A model generated the notes under the pieces. It was not told the origin of the DNA, did no database searches, and was given only the letters and a program-made list of their open reading frames with translations. The position numbers were made by a program, and so were the translations under genes. From the NCBI GenBank assembly GCA_947044405.1, contig CAMRHE010000329.1:1597001-1661000 (forward strand): 64,000 nt of DNA, in the 5' to 3' direction. Below are positions 48,642 to 58,728 of this stretch, one piece after another; the first letter of the stretch is position 1; every line of letters starts with the position of its first letter. The DNA is from Leptodactylus fallax. Lineage: Eukaryota > Chordata > Amphibia > Anura > Leptodactylidae.

Positions 48642-51332
48642 ATGAACCTTAATGAAGAACTATGTCTCTATGGGAAAGTAGAAAAATCAAAGGTTCGTTG
48701 CAGTCAAAAGAAAGGTTTCAAGAAATGCTACCTGATGGGAACTTTCCTTCTGATATGTACTCTGGCTGCCATTGTGATGAAAGAAACTCAGAATGGGAAC
48801 AACAGGAATGACCAAGTGGAGAAGACGGTATTACTATCACGAAAAACTAGAGGCTATACGCTAAAGGACTTGCTTGAAGAACATTTAAAAGACTATTCAA
48901 AGGACATTACAGGAAGTCTTTGCTTAGGTTATGGTGCAAAATGTTGTATCGAGATACATTTCACACATAATGCAAACATTACATTAAGTGCTAAGGCAGG
49001 ACCCAAAAACACATTAAACCAAGTACAGGGAACTTATATACATAATAATAAAACAGGTTCATGGGAATGTACATCAACGGAAGCATTAACTTGGAGTGTA
49101 GTAATAAAAGGTTATGAATCTGCGGAATGGTCAGGTGATATCACAAATGATATGATATCATCAGGAAAAATAGTCAGATCAAAGAGTGAAATTTAGTTTT
49201 ACACCCAAGATTATGTGAAAATTTTAGATCCAATATATCTCCCTATTATGGGTAAGGGCAATGAAGATTGGGTAAAAACATGGAATTTCCAAATAACAAG
49301 GGAACCTGTAAAAGTGAGAATAGCTTTTGATCTCACAGTAACTTATAATTTAACACCCAAAATAAGTGTTAGTCCACAAAGAGTGGAAATCCCAGAGGGG
49401 AAAGATCCTTCAACTTTAGAATGCAGCACAAAACTAGAGTTACCACCAGAATCATTGTTAACATGGATGAAAGGGGGCCTATTTTTGGGAAGTTTCTCTA
49501 ATGGTCCTAAAAGTGTAATTCATAGAGGTTTATACGAGAGTGTGAAGTGGGTAGATAAGAAATTCAATTTCTATCAGGAAAAACCATCTCCCAAGGATTC
49601 AGGGATATATGAGTGCTGTATAACAAATATTAACAATAAGAAGCAATGTGCAACGGTAAATGTTAATATTTCGTCAGTCACAGATAGAATTTGTACAGGA
49701 GTCAAATTCAATCCGTCTAGCCCTTTCCAGATTAATCATTTCCAATCTAAGCCTCTTTTGAGGAATGGTAGATTTATGACCATGGTATGGACATTTAATA
49801 TGTCAGATTGGAAAATTTCCTCAAGGTATCCTCAGTGTAAACAACACCTAATAAATATGGAGAAGGGAATAGAACAATGGTTTAGTAGAAGTATGTCAAA
49901 ACCCAGAAGAAGTAAAAGAGGTGTTGTAGAAGGTATTTTAGGGGGAATTGGGACTGTTGGGAGTTTCATAAATAATATGAATATTAACTCTCTGAGATCA
50001 GATTTGGAAACAATTGGTTATCTAGGGAAAAAGGGAGTAAAAGTCCAGAAAAGTTTAAATCAACTTTTGGAAAAGATGGTTGTAAATTCTGTAACTGTAT
50101 TAGGATCTTCTGTGTCACACCTTCAGGATGCAACTCTAGCATTAATGGAGAGTGAACAGGAAACACAAGTAGCTAGAGCTTGTCTGGAAATTCAGGTGGA
50201 ATATTCCACTAACTTAAAGATAATGGCTCAAGCTTTACAGAGTGGTGTTACTCCATTGGGTTTATTAAGAAATCTACCTGTAATATACAATTTTAGTTTA
50301 GGTCATACAGAGTTATGGGTAAACAAGTGGTTGGGTTGTAGTCAGGATGTATGTATTGGTACATCGCTAATCCCAATATCAGGAAATGAGCAAATTTTGG
50401 TTCCAGTAACTTCGTTAGGGGTTCCTATAAGTAATACACAAGTGATCTATTATAATCTAGAATTTATAGAATTTGCATATAATGGAGATTCAATTGAACA
50501 ATTAGACCTCTCTTCATGTTTACATTTTGCTTCTAAGGTAATTTGTTTACCAGAACAAGATAAGATTATCTATCATTCTTGTTTTCATAATCAAAGTACA
50601 TGTCATGCTAGAATTGAGAATATACATAGTATACATGATATTGTGACTCCAGTTGGTCAAAAGAAAGTGTGTATACAAATTATGTCTGAAAAGGAAAATG
50701 TTTCAGCATTCTTTCCTTCATGTGTACATGCTGAGAATTTGACTAGAGGATTATATTGTATTGAAGGATATGTGAACGCTATTAAGATGAATATGGGAAG
50801 ATTTAGTATATCTTCCATAGAGAGCAATTATTTGAACCCTCTTCCAATGCAATATAATCTATCTCAAATTGATAAATTTCCGTGGAAAATGTGGACAGAA
50901 GAGATTGAAAAAGATAAAGGTCTATTAGATGCTTTAACAAGACAGTTAAAAGTGGCTGAAATAGTTTTTAAACATCAGCAAGGTCAATTAGATGATATAG
51001 AACATGACTGGAATACCATGTCAGGATCATCGTGGTGGGGAAAGTTTAAGAAGTCTGTTGGGGTTTGGTCAAAGTCATCAGCTAAAATGGCAGTTGGAAA
51101 TGTATTAACTAATCCTATTGTTATTATATTTATTATTGTAGTGTTATGTATATTGTATCAAATTTTTATAATGTGTAGTATTAAGAAGATACATAGACAG
51201 GTAAAAAAGGAAATTGGAAAAGGTGACAGAATTCTACAGGAAATGTTAAAAAGAAATCAGTACACTAGTTCTGTCATAAACATTGAGTCAAAGAATGAAC
51301 ATTCTGACAAAGTGTTATCACATGACCCTTGA
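48642..51332 (+). pseudogene. ERV env with immunoglobulin-like region; one in-frame stop
   Basis: A single 896-codon frame, broken only by TAG at 49194-49196. It starts MNLNEELCLYG, with a hydrophobic leader or signal-anchor at residues about 29-46. Residues about 245-335 show an Ig-like pattern: PEGKDPSTLEC, LLTWMKGG and SPKDSGIYEC (Cys 261, Trp 275, Cys 325). A furin-type site RRSKRG sits at 422-427 (cut after 49919), then a Gly/hydrophobic fusion-peptide-like start (VVEGILGGIGTVGSF). The TM part is about 470 residues, Cys-rich, with membrane span 824-846 (NPIVIIFIIVVLCILYQIF) and a tail of about 50 residues. I see no CX6CC motif. Envelope proteins mediate attachment and fusion; this copy is interrupted. 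Confidence 0.85.
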
Positions 51333-51388
51333 GTGAATGTGATATGAATGTGATACGAGTGATGAGTAAATGAGTTAGAGTAGGGTAA

Positions 51389-51427
51389 ATTAGGATTAGA
51401 TAATATATATATATATCTAATCCTAAT
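51389..51427. other. Palindrome just upstream of the ERV polypurine tract
   Basis: 14-bp arms at 51389-51402 (ATTAGGATTAGATA) and 51414-51427 around an AT-only loop, giving a nearly continuous 39-nt palindrome. It lies between env and the polypurine tract (GGGGGAAA, 51430-51437). It may be a folded RNA element or a replication by-product; role unknown. Confidence 0.85.
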
Positions 51428-51429
51428 CA

Positions 51430-51930
51430 GGGGGAAATGTTAAATCTTATGGTCTAAAGTTAGAATCTAAGAATGGAAAAGGTCATGAAGTAACATTTGT
51501 GTGGCATGTCATTCTTGACAGACTATGGTTAAAGTGGCTCTGTGCTGAGTAGATGGAAAAAGGAAGGTCTCAGTATAACACACAACACGTCATAGGAACC
51601 AAATTTAGGGCTATGTTCATATAGGGAATGATCCAGTATCCATGAAAGGATCATACAAAAAACTTATCCATATGAGGAATTATGATGGACAGGGGTAAGG
51701 CTCTCTCAGCCTCTATAAGCAGGCTTTAGGAGTATGGGGGCATAGCACTAACACCTTTTCACAACAGCTCTCATTCTATTTGTTTCTTGATCTTCTGTTT
51801 AACTTTAACCTATGTTTTAGGAATAGATTTTTCTGTAACCTATTTGCTTTGATTAAACCTTGTTTTTGCTTTGATCCATTCAATGGACTCCTGCTGTTCT
51901 CTGGTGTCACCCAAGTGCACTCTGTGTCAT
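51430..51930 (+). mobile_element. ERV polypurine tract and 3' LTR
   Basis: GGGGGAAA at 51430-51437 is followed by TGTTAAATC, the likely LTR start at 51438. Inside are a TATA-like CTATAAGC at about 51713-51720 and a poly(A)-signal-like ATTAAA at about 51853. The end is near GTGTCA (51929) but is approximate, because no 5' LTR is available to compare. Confidence 0.65.
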
Positions 51931-52511
51931 AAATCAAGGAGTGTGTTGGTATTTAAAAAAATGAGAATGCAGAAAAAGAATTTTCATGTTGCACTTCATC
52001 TGTTTGCAATCTTCAAGAGGGGGGTCAACTTTTTTGGTTTTGTTGGGGGTTTGTTTGTGGCCAAGGAAGTTCTTGTATTTTTCCAAAAAATTTTTCGGGG
52101 CCCCCCCCCGCCGCTTTTTAGTGTGTGTTTTTTTTTTTTTTTGGGGGGTGTGGGGGGCCAAAAAAATTCTTTTTTTTTTTTTGGGGCGGGTTTTTTTTGG
52201 TGTTATATGTTTTAAAAAAGGAGAACCCCTCGTTTTTCTTTTTTTTTTTTTTTTTTTTTTTTTTTCTGCGGGTTGTGTTGTGTGGGGGGGGGGGGAAAAA
52301 AATGTTGGTGGGGTTGTGTTTTTTTTTTTTTTTTTTTTTTTTTGTGGGGGTGGGTGTTGGTTGGTTTTGTCCCCCTTTCTTTTTTTTTTGTTTTTGTTTT
52401 GTTTTGTGTTTTTTTTTCATAAGAAAAGGGTATATGTTGTTTTTTTTTCTGCGGGGCGAGCGGCAGTGCCGTTTCTTTTTTTTTTTCTTTTTTGTTTTTT
52501 TTTTTTTTTTT

Positions 52512-52570
<59 letters not shown>

Positions 52571-52574
52571 TGTA
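51931..52574. repeat. T/G homopolymer tract, possible sequencing or assembly artefact
   Basis: From about 52020 the sequence decays into long T, G and C runs (GGGGCCCCCCCCC, GGGGGGGGGGGAAAAAAA, T runs up to about 50). Long frames across it (Phe- or Lys-rich) are meaningless. Nothing biological supports it; it resembles low-quality consensus at a gap or poly(T) tract. Confidence 0.7.
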
Positions 52575-53415
52575 GTGTATAGGTAATAAAAGGATGAACA
52601 TTATGTAACAAGACAGTCTTGAGACTTAACACTGATGAGTCAATAAAGAGACGCCACTGATTCAGCTCATGCACACAACCCAAAGCTGCGAACAACCCAT
52701 CAATGTCTGTGCAGAAACACAGGTTGTCAACCTGTTCAAAAAACTGTGTTAAGTCATCTTGGCGGCTTTGAAAGACAGAAACGTTTGTACCAGGTGACAG
52801 CAAATGCCATCTTTGAAGTCTTGAAGCCAGTAACTCTGCATTTGCTTTTGACAAACTTAAGTCCCCAACCAAGTCATTCAGTTTTGGCTGTGTTATAAGA
52901 TGAGGCTCACCAGACATACATGGCTCAATGTCTGAATCAGCGTCGTTCCCCATCTCTGACCTATGGATTGCAACATCTTCATCGGCTGCCTCCTCTAGGC
53001 TCCATGTCTCTTTTGGCTTTGGTACTGGAAGAGTGTCATCATGTGGCACTGGTCTCATAGCTGAATGCAGATTGGGATATTCAATGCATTTTTTATTCTT
53101 AGCAGAGAAAACAGAGATATTGGTTTGTCAGAAGTAACAGTCGGTGACATGATCCTTTGGTTCCCGCCATTTCATTGGGACAGCAAACAGCATTGACTTG
53201 CGAGAACCTCTCAGTCAACCTCTAAGATCAACAGCACATCTTGCACAACAGATGTGAGGAGCCAAGGATTTGTCTTGATCACCAATCTTGCACCCAAAAT
53301 ACAGCTCATAGGCTTTCATGATAAGAGCTGTCATTGTGCGTCTTTGAGGCTTAAGCGTGTACTCACCACAAATGTAACAGAAGGTATTGTGACTGTTCCG
53401 ACACTGACGAGACAT
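52575..53415 (-). pseudogene. Fragment of a conserved uncharacterised animal protein family
   Basis: One minus-strand frame of about 280 codons with two TGA stops (53217-53215 and 53130-53128). It begins with a Cys-rich module (CYICGEYTLKPQRR, APHICCARCAVDLRG), then MKWREPKDHVTDCYF, EYPNLHSAMRPVPHDD, EPHLITQPKLNDLVGDL, AELLASRLQRW and WRLFIDSSVLSLKTVLLHN. I recognise this order from multi-copy hypothetical proteins in insects, cnidarians and fish, whose function is not known to me; the copy number suggests a mobile-element origin. It is cut on its C-terminal side by the poly(T) tract. Confidence 0.6.
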
Positions 53416-53839
53416 TTTAGCTATATCAGATCGTATTGGAGTAGTTTATAGTTGCTTAGATTTGAAATAACTTGCAGAATCTTTGCAAGCAGATATTACA
53501 TCCTCTGCAGGCAGTGACCAGACATGTCTAGACATGTGTAGGTGTGCCTAGTGTGTAACAATTCCAATGAGGGAATTCATGCCTTTGCTTTCCTATAAAT
53601 TACATAACATAACAGCACATATATTGTGGATAATACTTGAACAGCCTGAAGATATGAAAAAAAAAAATTGCTAAAACAGAAGATTTCTGAAAAATGGTAT
53701 GATTTTCATGCTCAGCAGCTCAAATTACATAAGAAACACTCAAAAGTGTTCGGGAAGCAAAATCTTCATTGTCCAGTGTAATCTGTACACGGTCTCGGTC
53801 CATCTTTTTTTTTTTAACAAAGACAAACCCAGCTCCCAC
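53416..53839. other. No gene recognised
   Basis: Joins the conserved-family fragment to the gypsy fragment. AT-rich, with a short A run at 53658-53667. A minus-strand frame ([18 protein letters not shown]) continues past the gypsy segment but is not RT-like. Confidence 0.4.
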
Positions 53840-54140
53840 TGGGGATGGACGGATATGACCTTTGCGGAGGGAATCTTTTATATAATCTTTCATGGCCTGT
53901 CTTTCAGGGTTTGAAAGATGGTATAAATAACCCTTGGGAAGCTTGGCGTCAGAAACAAGAGCAATGGCACAATCATATGATCTATGAGGAGGAAGCAAAT
54001 CAGCCCCGTATTCAGAAAAAAACATAAGCAAAATCTTGAATGTAGTCAGGCATGGAATCAGACACAGAAGCCAAATTCAGAGAAATACAAGACTTGATAC
54101 ATTCAGAATTCCACTGAATAACGTCCCCCAATCTCCAATT
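53840..54140 (-). pseudogene. Ty3/gypsy pol fragment (start of RT), block B2
   Basis: Minus-strand [56 protein letters not shown], paralogous to 8636-8940. It is less decayed than that copy in this segment. Truncated after the first RT block. Confidence 0.78.
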
Positions 54141-54279
54141 GAGATCATGGATAAACTTAAATATTTACTTACAGAGTCTGTCCAAGAGAAGATAGGACGC
54201 TGGTGTCTGCAAGCAGACAATTGTTGAGTAGATATTCTTATATATAAGGACCTTGCAATGTTAGCATCTATTATAATTC

Positions 54280-54318
54280 CCCTGAGGAAGTCCGGTGAGT
54301 GTGCGATACGTGTGGGGA
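54280..54318 (+). ncRNA. Degenerate hammerhead-like core
   Basis: CCTGAGGAAGTCCGG...GTGCGATACGTGTG, paralogue of 9085-9125. The second conserved box is GATA rather than GAAA. Treated as a relic. Confidence 0.25.
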
Positions 54319-54633
54319 AATATGGCAGAACAGACAAGGATACTATTATGGCATTTATATAGTATATGTATAGGGTCAGTTACAGATTACTTGGCACACA
54401 CCTTATATGCACTATTGGGTTTTGTACCCATAAATCGATATACACACGTGGACAAAATTGTTGGTACCCCTCGTTTAATGAAAGAAAAACCCACAATGGT
54501 CACAGAAATAACTTGAATCTGACAAAAGTAATTTGCCAAACTACATGTTGACAAGCCAGAAAACTTCAGGGAGAATTTCCTATGGACAGATGTGCCTTGC
54601 CAAAAATTTAGATTTTTGTCTCATCAGCTCTAG

Positions 54634-54885
<252 letters not shown>

Positions 54886-55074
54886 TGACCTAAATCCTAT
54901 TGAGCATCTATGGAAGGAGCTGAAACATGCCATCTGGAAAAGGCACCCTTCAAACCCGAGACAACTGGAGCAGTTTGCTCATGAGGAGTGGGCCAAAATA
55001 CCTGTTGAGAGGTGCTCATCTACAGAAATATCTCCCGAACAAACCCACTCTAACCTTTTGTAGAGCTACCACCT

Positions 55075-55551
55075 TACGTAACCATCTGGCTCCAAGTAGA
55101 CTCTGTCCCAGCACCACTCAGAAAAACCTAACAACCACATTGCCCGTAATCAAAGGTGCATATAAATGTGGGCATTCAAGATGTTCTTGTTGCCTTAACA
55201 TTAAACACAGAACTACGTCTTTTATATCTAATACCACAGAGGAAGAATTATCTATTGGAATGTCCATGTAATTTACAATATGTTGGACGCACAATTCAAC
55301 CTCTACACAAAAGAATGAATAGTCACCACTCAAACGTTAATAAAGGTTTTGAAAAACATAATCTATCATTACATTTTTCCATAGAACACCACCAAGATTT
55401 TAATTGCATTTCAATCCTTCCGATAGAACATATCCCTTCATCTGACCCCAACTGTTATCTTAAACTTAGACAACGTGAATCTTTTTGGATATATAAACTG
55501 AGAACCTTGGTCCCTTTTGGCCTCAATTATACAGTTGAATCATCCTTCTAA
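55075..55551 (+). pseudogene. PLE linker and GIY-YIG endonuclease fragment
   Basis: Reads TTLRNHLAPSRL, then the zinc linker, frameshift, YLLECPCNLQYVGRTIQPL (GIY-YIG-type YLL.C...YVGRT), HKRMNSHHSNVNKG and a C-terminal RESFWIYKLRTLVPFGLN. Stop at 55551. A different PLE subfamily from the one at 29507-31741. Confidence 0.82.
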
Positions 55552-55779
55552 CTTTTTCACCCTTGGCCTCTACCCTCTTGTTCCGTATCACACCTTCTTC
55601 TTTTCATCTTCTCATTCTCCCCTTTTTTTTTCTTATCCTTTTTTTTTTCTTATCCTCTCCTTTTTTTTTTCTTTATCCTCTTTTTTTTTTTCTTTATCCT
55701 CATTTTCTATCATTCGATTCACCTGACCTCTGCACAGACTCCACCTGCCCTCCCTCTGACACCATCCATACTTCCTATA

Positions 55780-57341
55780 CAGTCATGGCCAAAAGTTTTG
55801 AGAATGATACAAATATTAATTTTTACAAAGTCTACTGCTTCAGTTTTTCTAATGGCAATTTGCATATACTCCAGAATGTTATAAAGAGTGATCAGCTTAA
55901 CAGCAATTACTTGCAAAGTCAATATTTGCCTAGAAAATGAACTTTATCCCCCAAAACACATTTCAACATCATTGCAGCCCTGCCTTAAAAGGACCACCTA
56001 ACATCGTTTCAGTGATTGCTCCATTAACACAGGTGTGGGTGTTGATGAGGACAGGGCTGGAGATCAATCTGTCATGATTAAGTAAGAATGACACCACTGG
56101 ACACTTTAAAAGGAGGCTGGTGCTTGCCATCATTGTTTCTCTTCTGTTAACCATGGTTATCTCTAAAGAAACACGTGCAGTCATCATTGCACTGCACAAA
56201 AATGGCCTAACTGGGAAGAGTATTGCAGCTAGAAAGATTGCACCTCAGTCAACAATCTATCGCATCATCAAGAACTTCAAGGAGAGAGGTTCCATTGGTG
56301 CCAAAAAGGCTCCAGGGCGCCCAAGAAAGACCAGCAAGCGGTAGGACCGTCTCTTAAAAGTGTTTCAGCTGCGGGATCGGGCTACCAGCAGTGCAGAGCT
56401 TGCTGAGGAATGGCAGCAGGCAGGTGTGAGTGCATCTGCACGCACTGTGAGGCGGAGACTCTTGGAGCAAGGCCTGGTCTCAAGGAGGGCAGCAAAGAAG
56501 CCACTTCTCTCCAGAAAAAACATCAGGGACAGACTGATATTCTGCAAAAGGTACAGGGAGTGGACTGCTGAGGACTGGGGGAAAGTCATTTTCTCTGATG
56601 AATCCCCTTTTCGATTGTTTGGAACATCTGGAAAACAGCTTATTCGGAGAAGAAGAGGTGAGCGCTACCACCAGTCTTGTCTCATGCCAACTGTAAAGCA
56701 TCCTGAAACCATTCATTTGTGGGGTTGCTTCTCAGCCAAGGGAATCGGCTCTCTCACAGTCTTGCCTAAAAACACAGCCATGAATAAAGAATGGTACCAG
56801 AATGTCCTCCAAGAGCAACTTCTCCCAACCGTCCAAGAGCAGTTTGGCGCTCAACAATGCCTTTTCCAGCATGATGGAGCACCTTGCCATAAAGCAAAGG
56901 TGATAACTAAATGGCTCAGGGAACAAAACATAGAGATTTTGGGTCCATGGCCTGGAAACTCCCCAGATCTTAATCCCATTGAGAACTTGTGGTCAATCAT
57001 CAAGAGACGGGTGGACAAACAAAAACCAACAAATTCAGACAAAATGAAAGCATTGATTCTGCAAGAATGGACTGCTATCAGTCAGGATTTGGTCCAGAAG
57101 TTGATTGAGAGCATGCCAGGGAGAATTGCAGAGGTCCTGAAGAAGAAGGGTCAACACTGCAAATATTGACTTGCTGCATTAACTCATTCTAACTGTCAAT
57201 ATAAGCTTCTGTTACTCATAATATGAATGCAATTCTATTTCTGTATGTGATAAAACATCTGACACACATAAAAACCAGAGGGCAGCAGATCATGTGAAAA
57301 TATAATATTTGTGTCATTCTCAAAACTTTTGGCCATGACTG
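55780..57341 (+). mobile_element. Tc1-like element C, copy 2, nearly intact
   Basis: 1562 bp with CAGTCATGGCCAAAAGTTTT ends and TA on both sides (55778-55779, 57342-57343), inserted in the PLE 3' UTR. Nearly identical to 20715-22282. Confidence 0.93.
56153..57169 (+). pseudogene. Tc1-like transposase C, single nonsense codon
   Basis: 338-codon frame from ATG 56153 to TGA 57169, broken only by TAG at 56342-56344 right after the GRPRKTSK linker between the helix-turn-helix region and the catalytic core. All DDE blocks (FSDESPFRLFG, FQHDGAPCHKA, NPIENLWSIIK) are present. Copy 1 has a different defect (one-base insertion), so neither makes full transposase. Confidence 0.92.
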
Positions 57342-57757
57342 TATATGCCCCTCTGTTAGTTTGCCCTTAGATTTCAAGCTCACACATCTCCACATCATTA
57401 TTTACTTCCATTTATACAAATGTTTTCCCTATCCATACTAATGTGCCCATCTACCCCACATCACATACACCACATCCAATTGAATTTTCTATTTTAATCC
57501 ATTTGTTCATCACCTACAAACCTACCCTATAGCTTTAGTTATCAGACCATTACCCACAACTAGACCGTACATCATTAGCCACTTGTTTATAATCCATAAT
57601 CTTATTATATATCTTAACCTACTAGACTACCACCCATAATTAGATCACATATCATCATACACACACACATACATATGTACGCTCCCCTGCGTCCCTTCTT
57701 CCAATTGCTAGCCCTCATAGTTGTATCCTCCAATTTGTAGCCCCACACCATTATGCA

Positions 57758-58187
57758 TTGATTTTATATACATATGAAGTATTCCTATTACTCTGCATAC
57801 TACAAATCAAACATTTTATCTTTTTTATATATTATGTATCACTAATGCTATTACAAATGCCACTACTATTGCTACTGTGGAAATCAATTTTATCTGGCAT
57901 GTCTTTCCATTTATTTAACCCTTGTTATGCATATTGTATTTTTTGTTTCCTTTATTACCAACGCTACATATCTAATATTGTTATTCACCATCATCCTCTG
58001 GCCATTTATTATTACTTTTTATTTGATTCTTCGTCTATATTCTTATTTTGTAGTACTATTGTCACTATTTTTAACATTACTACTACTACTACTCGCCATG
58101 ACATGCTTATACCCCTTTTTTATGTATTTAGATCTATGTATTTATATATTTATATGTATGTTTTCTGTCACTTGTTACCTAATTGGC
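57758..58187. other. PLE 3' UTR, AT-rich, non-coding
   Basis: Holds long hydrophobic-looking frames (to 169 codons) that stem from T-rich composition (TATTATTACTTTTTATTT). No PLE domain maps here. Confidence 0.6.
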
Positions 58188-58216
58188 CTGTTGAAGACAC
58201 TAGTGTCGAAACGCGT
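58188..58216 (+). ncRNA. Hammerhead-like core in PLE 3' end
   Basis: CTGTTGA (58188-58194; consensus CUGAUGA with one change), stem II GACAC/GTGTC (58196-58200 with 58203-58207), GAAA at 58208-58211 and CGCGT at 58212-58216. The stem is perfect. The 5' strand for stem III was not found just upstream. Hammerheads in PLE repeats are established knowledge; activity here is not shown. Confidence 0.45.
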
Positions 58217-58633
58217 TGTCCGTTTCTTAAGTGGAATAAAAGCTTTGGATCTAACTATCGTTTATGAGTGATCCTCCTTCACACATTTTTTGAATGTGTT
58301 TACCGGATATAGCAGCGCTCATGTAGTCCCCCTCCTTTTTTCTTTTTTTCTATCTATATGTTGAGAGGTGCAGAAGTCTTATTGACAGTTACAGGAATCG
58401 TTTGATTGCAGGGATTGCCTCAAAAGGTTGTGCAACAAAATATTAAGTTAAGGGAACCATCATTTCTGTCCAGGCCTGTTTCATGAGTTTGAAAAGCAAT
58501 GTCTGACTTTCATTTGTTCATTTCCATAGAATTTTTATATTTTATTACTTTTGTCAGATTCAAGTTATTTCTGTGACCATTGTGGGGTTTTCCTTCATTA
58601 AACGAGGGTTAGCAACAATTTTGTCCACATGTG

Positions 58634-58728
58634 TATATGACATTTATTTGTGTCGTACTAGTTACTGTAGAGGTCACATCAAGTCATCTTTTTGTATCTA
58701 TTTTTTCTCTTCATTATTTTGTCCTATA
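58634..58728. other. Spacer between Tc1-like elements A and B, block B2
   Basis: TATATGACATTTATTTGTGTC up to GTCCTATA, matching 10116-10206. No gene. Confidence 0.6.

Larger units (their letters stand above)
55016..58358 (+). mobile_element. PLE 3' part with 13-bp target duplication, itself interrupted
   Basis: TGTTGAGAGGTGC occurs at 55003-55015 and 58359-58371, while the B1 paralogue has the site once (CTGCTGAGAGGTGCAG, near 9813). The insert is a 5'-truncated PLE: linker (GAYKCGHSRCSCC), then after a frameshift near 55245 the GIY-YIG domain. The 3' UTR is pyrimidine-rich, runs 55552-55779 and 57342-58358 and holds a hammerhead-like core; a Tc1-like element C sits inside it. Confidence 0.88.

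Noticed and set aside
51986..52601. Phe-rich and Lys-rich frames up to 198 codons
   Set aside because: Produced by T homopolymers in a probably erroneous consensus region.
56365..57042. Minus-strand frames across Tc1-C (and plus-strand ones at 21019-21697)
   Set aside because: Shadow frames of the transposase on the other strand.
57758..58271. Hydrophobic frame of 169 codons that looks like a membrane protein
   Set aside because: T-rich PLE 3' UTR; no homology, overlapping frame equally hydrophobic, no domain.
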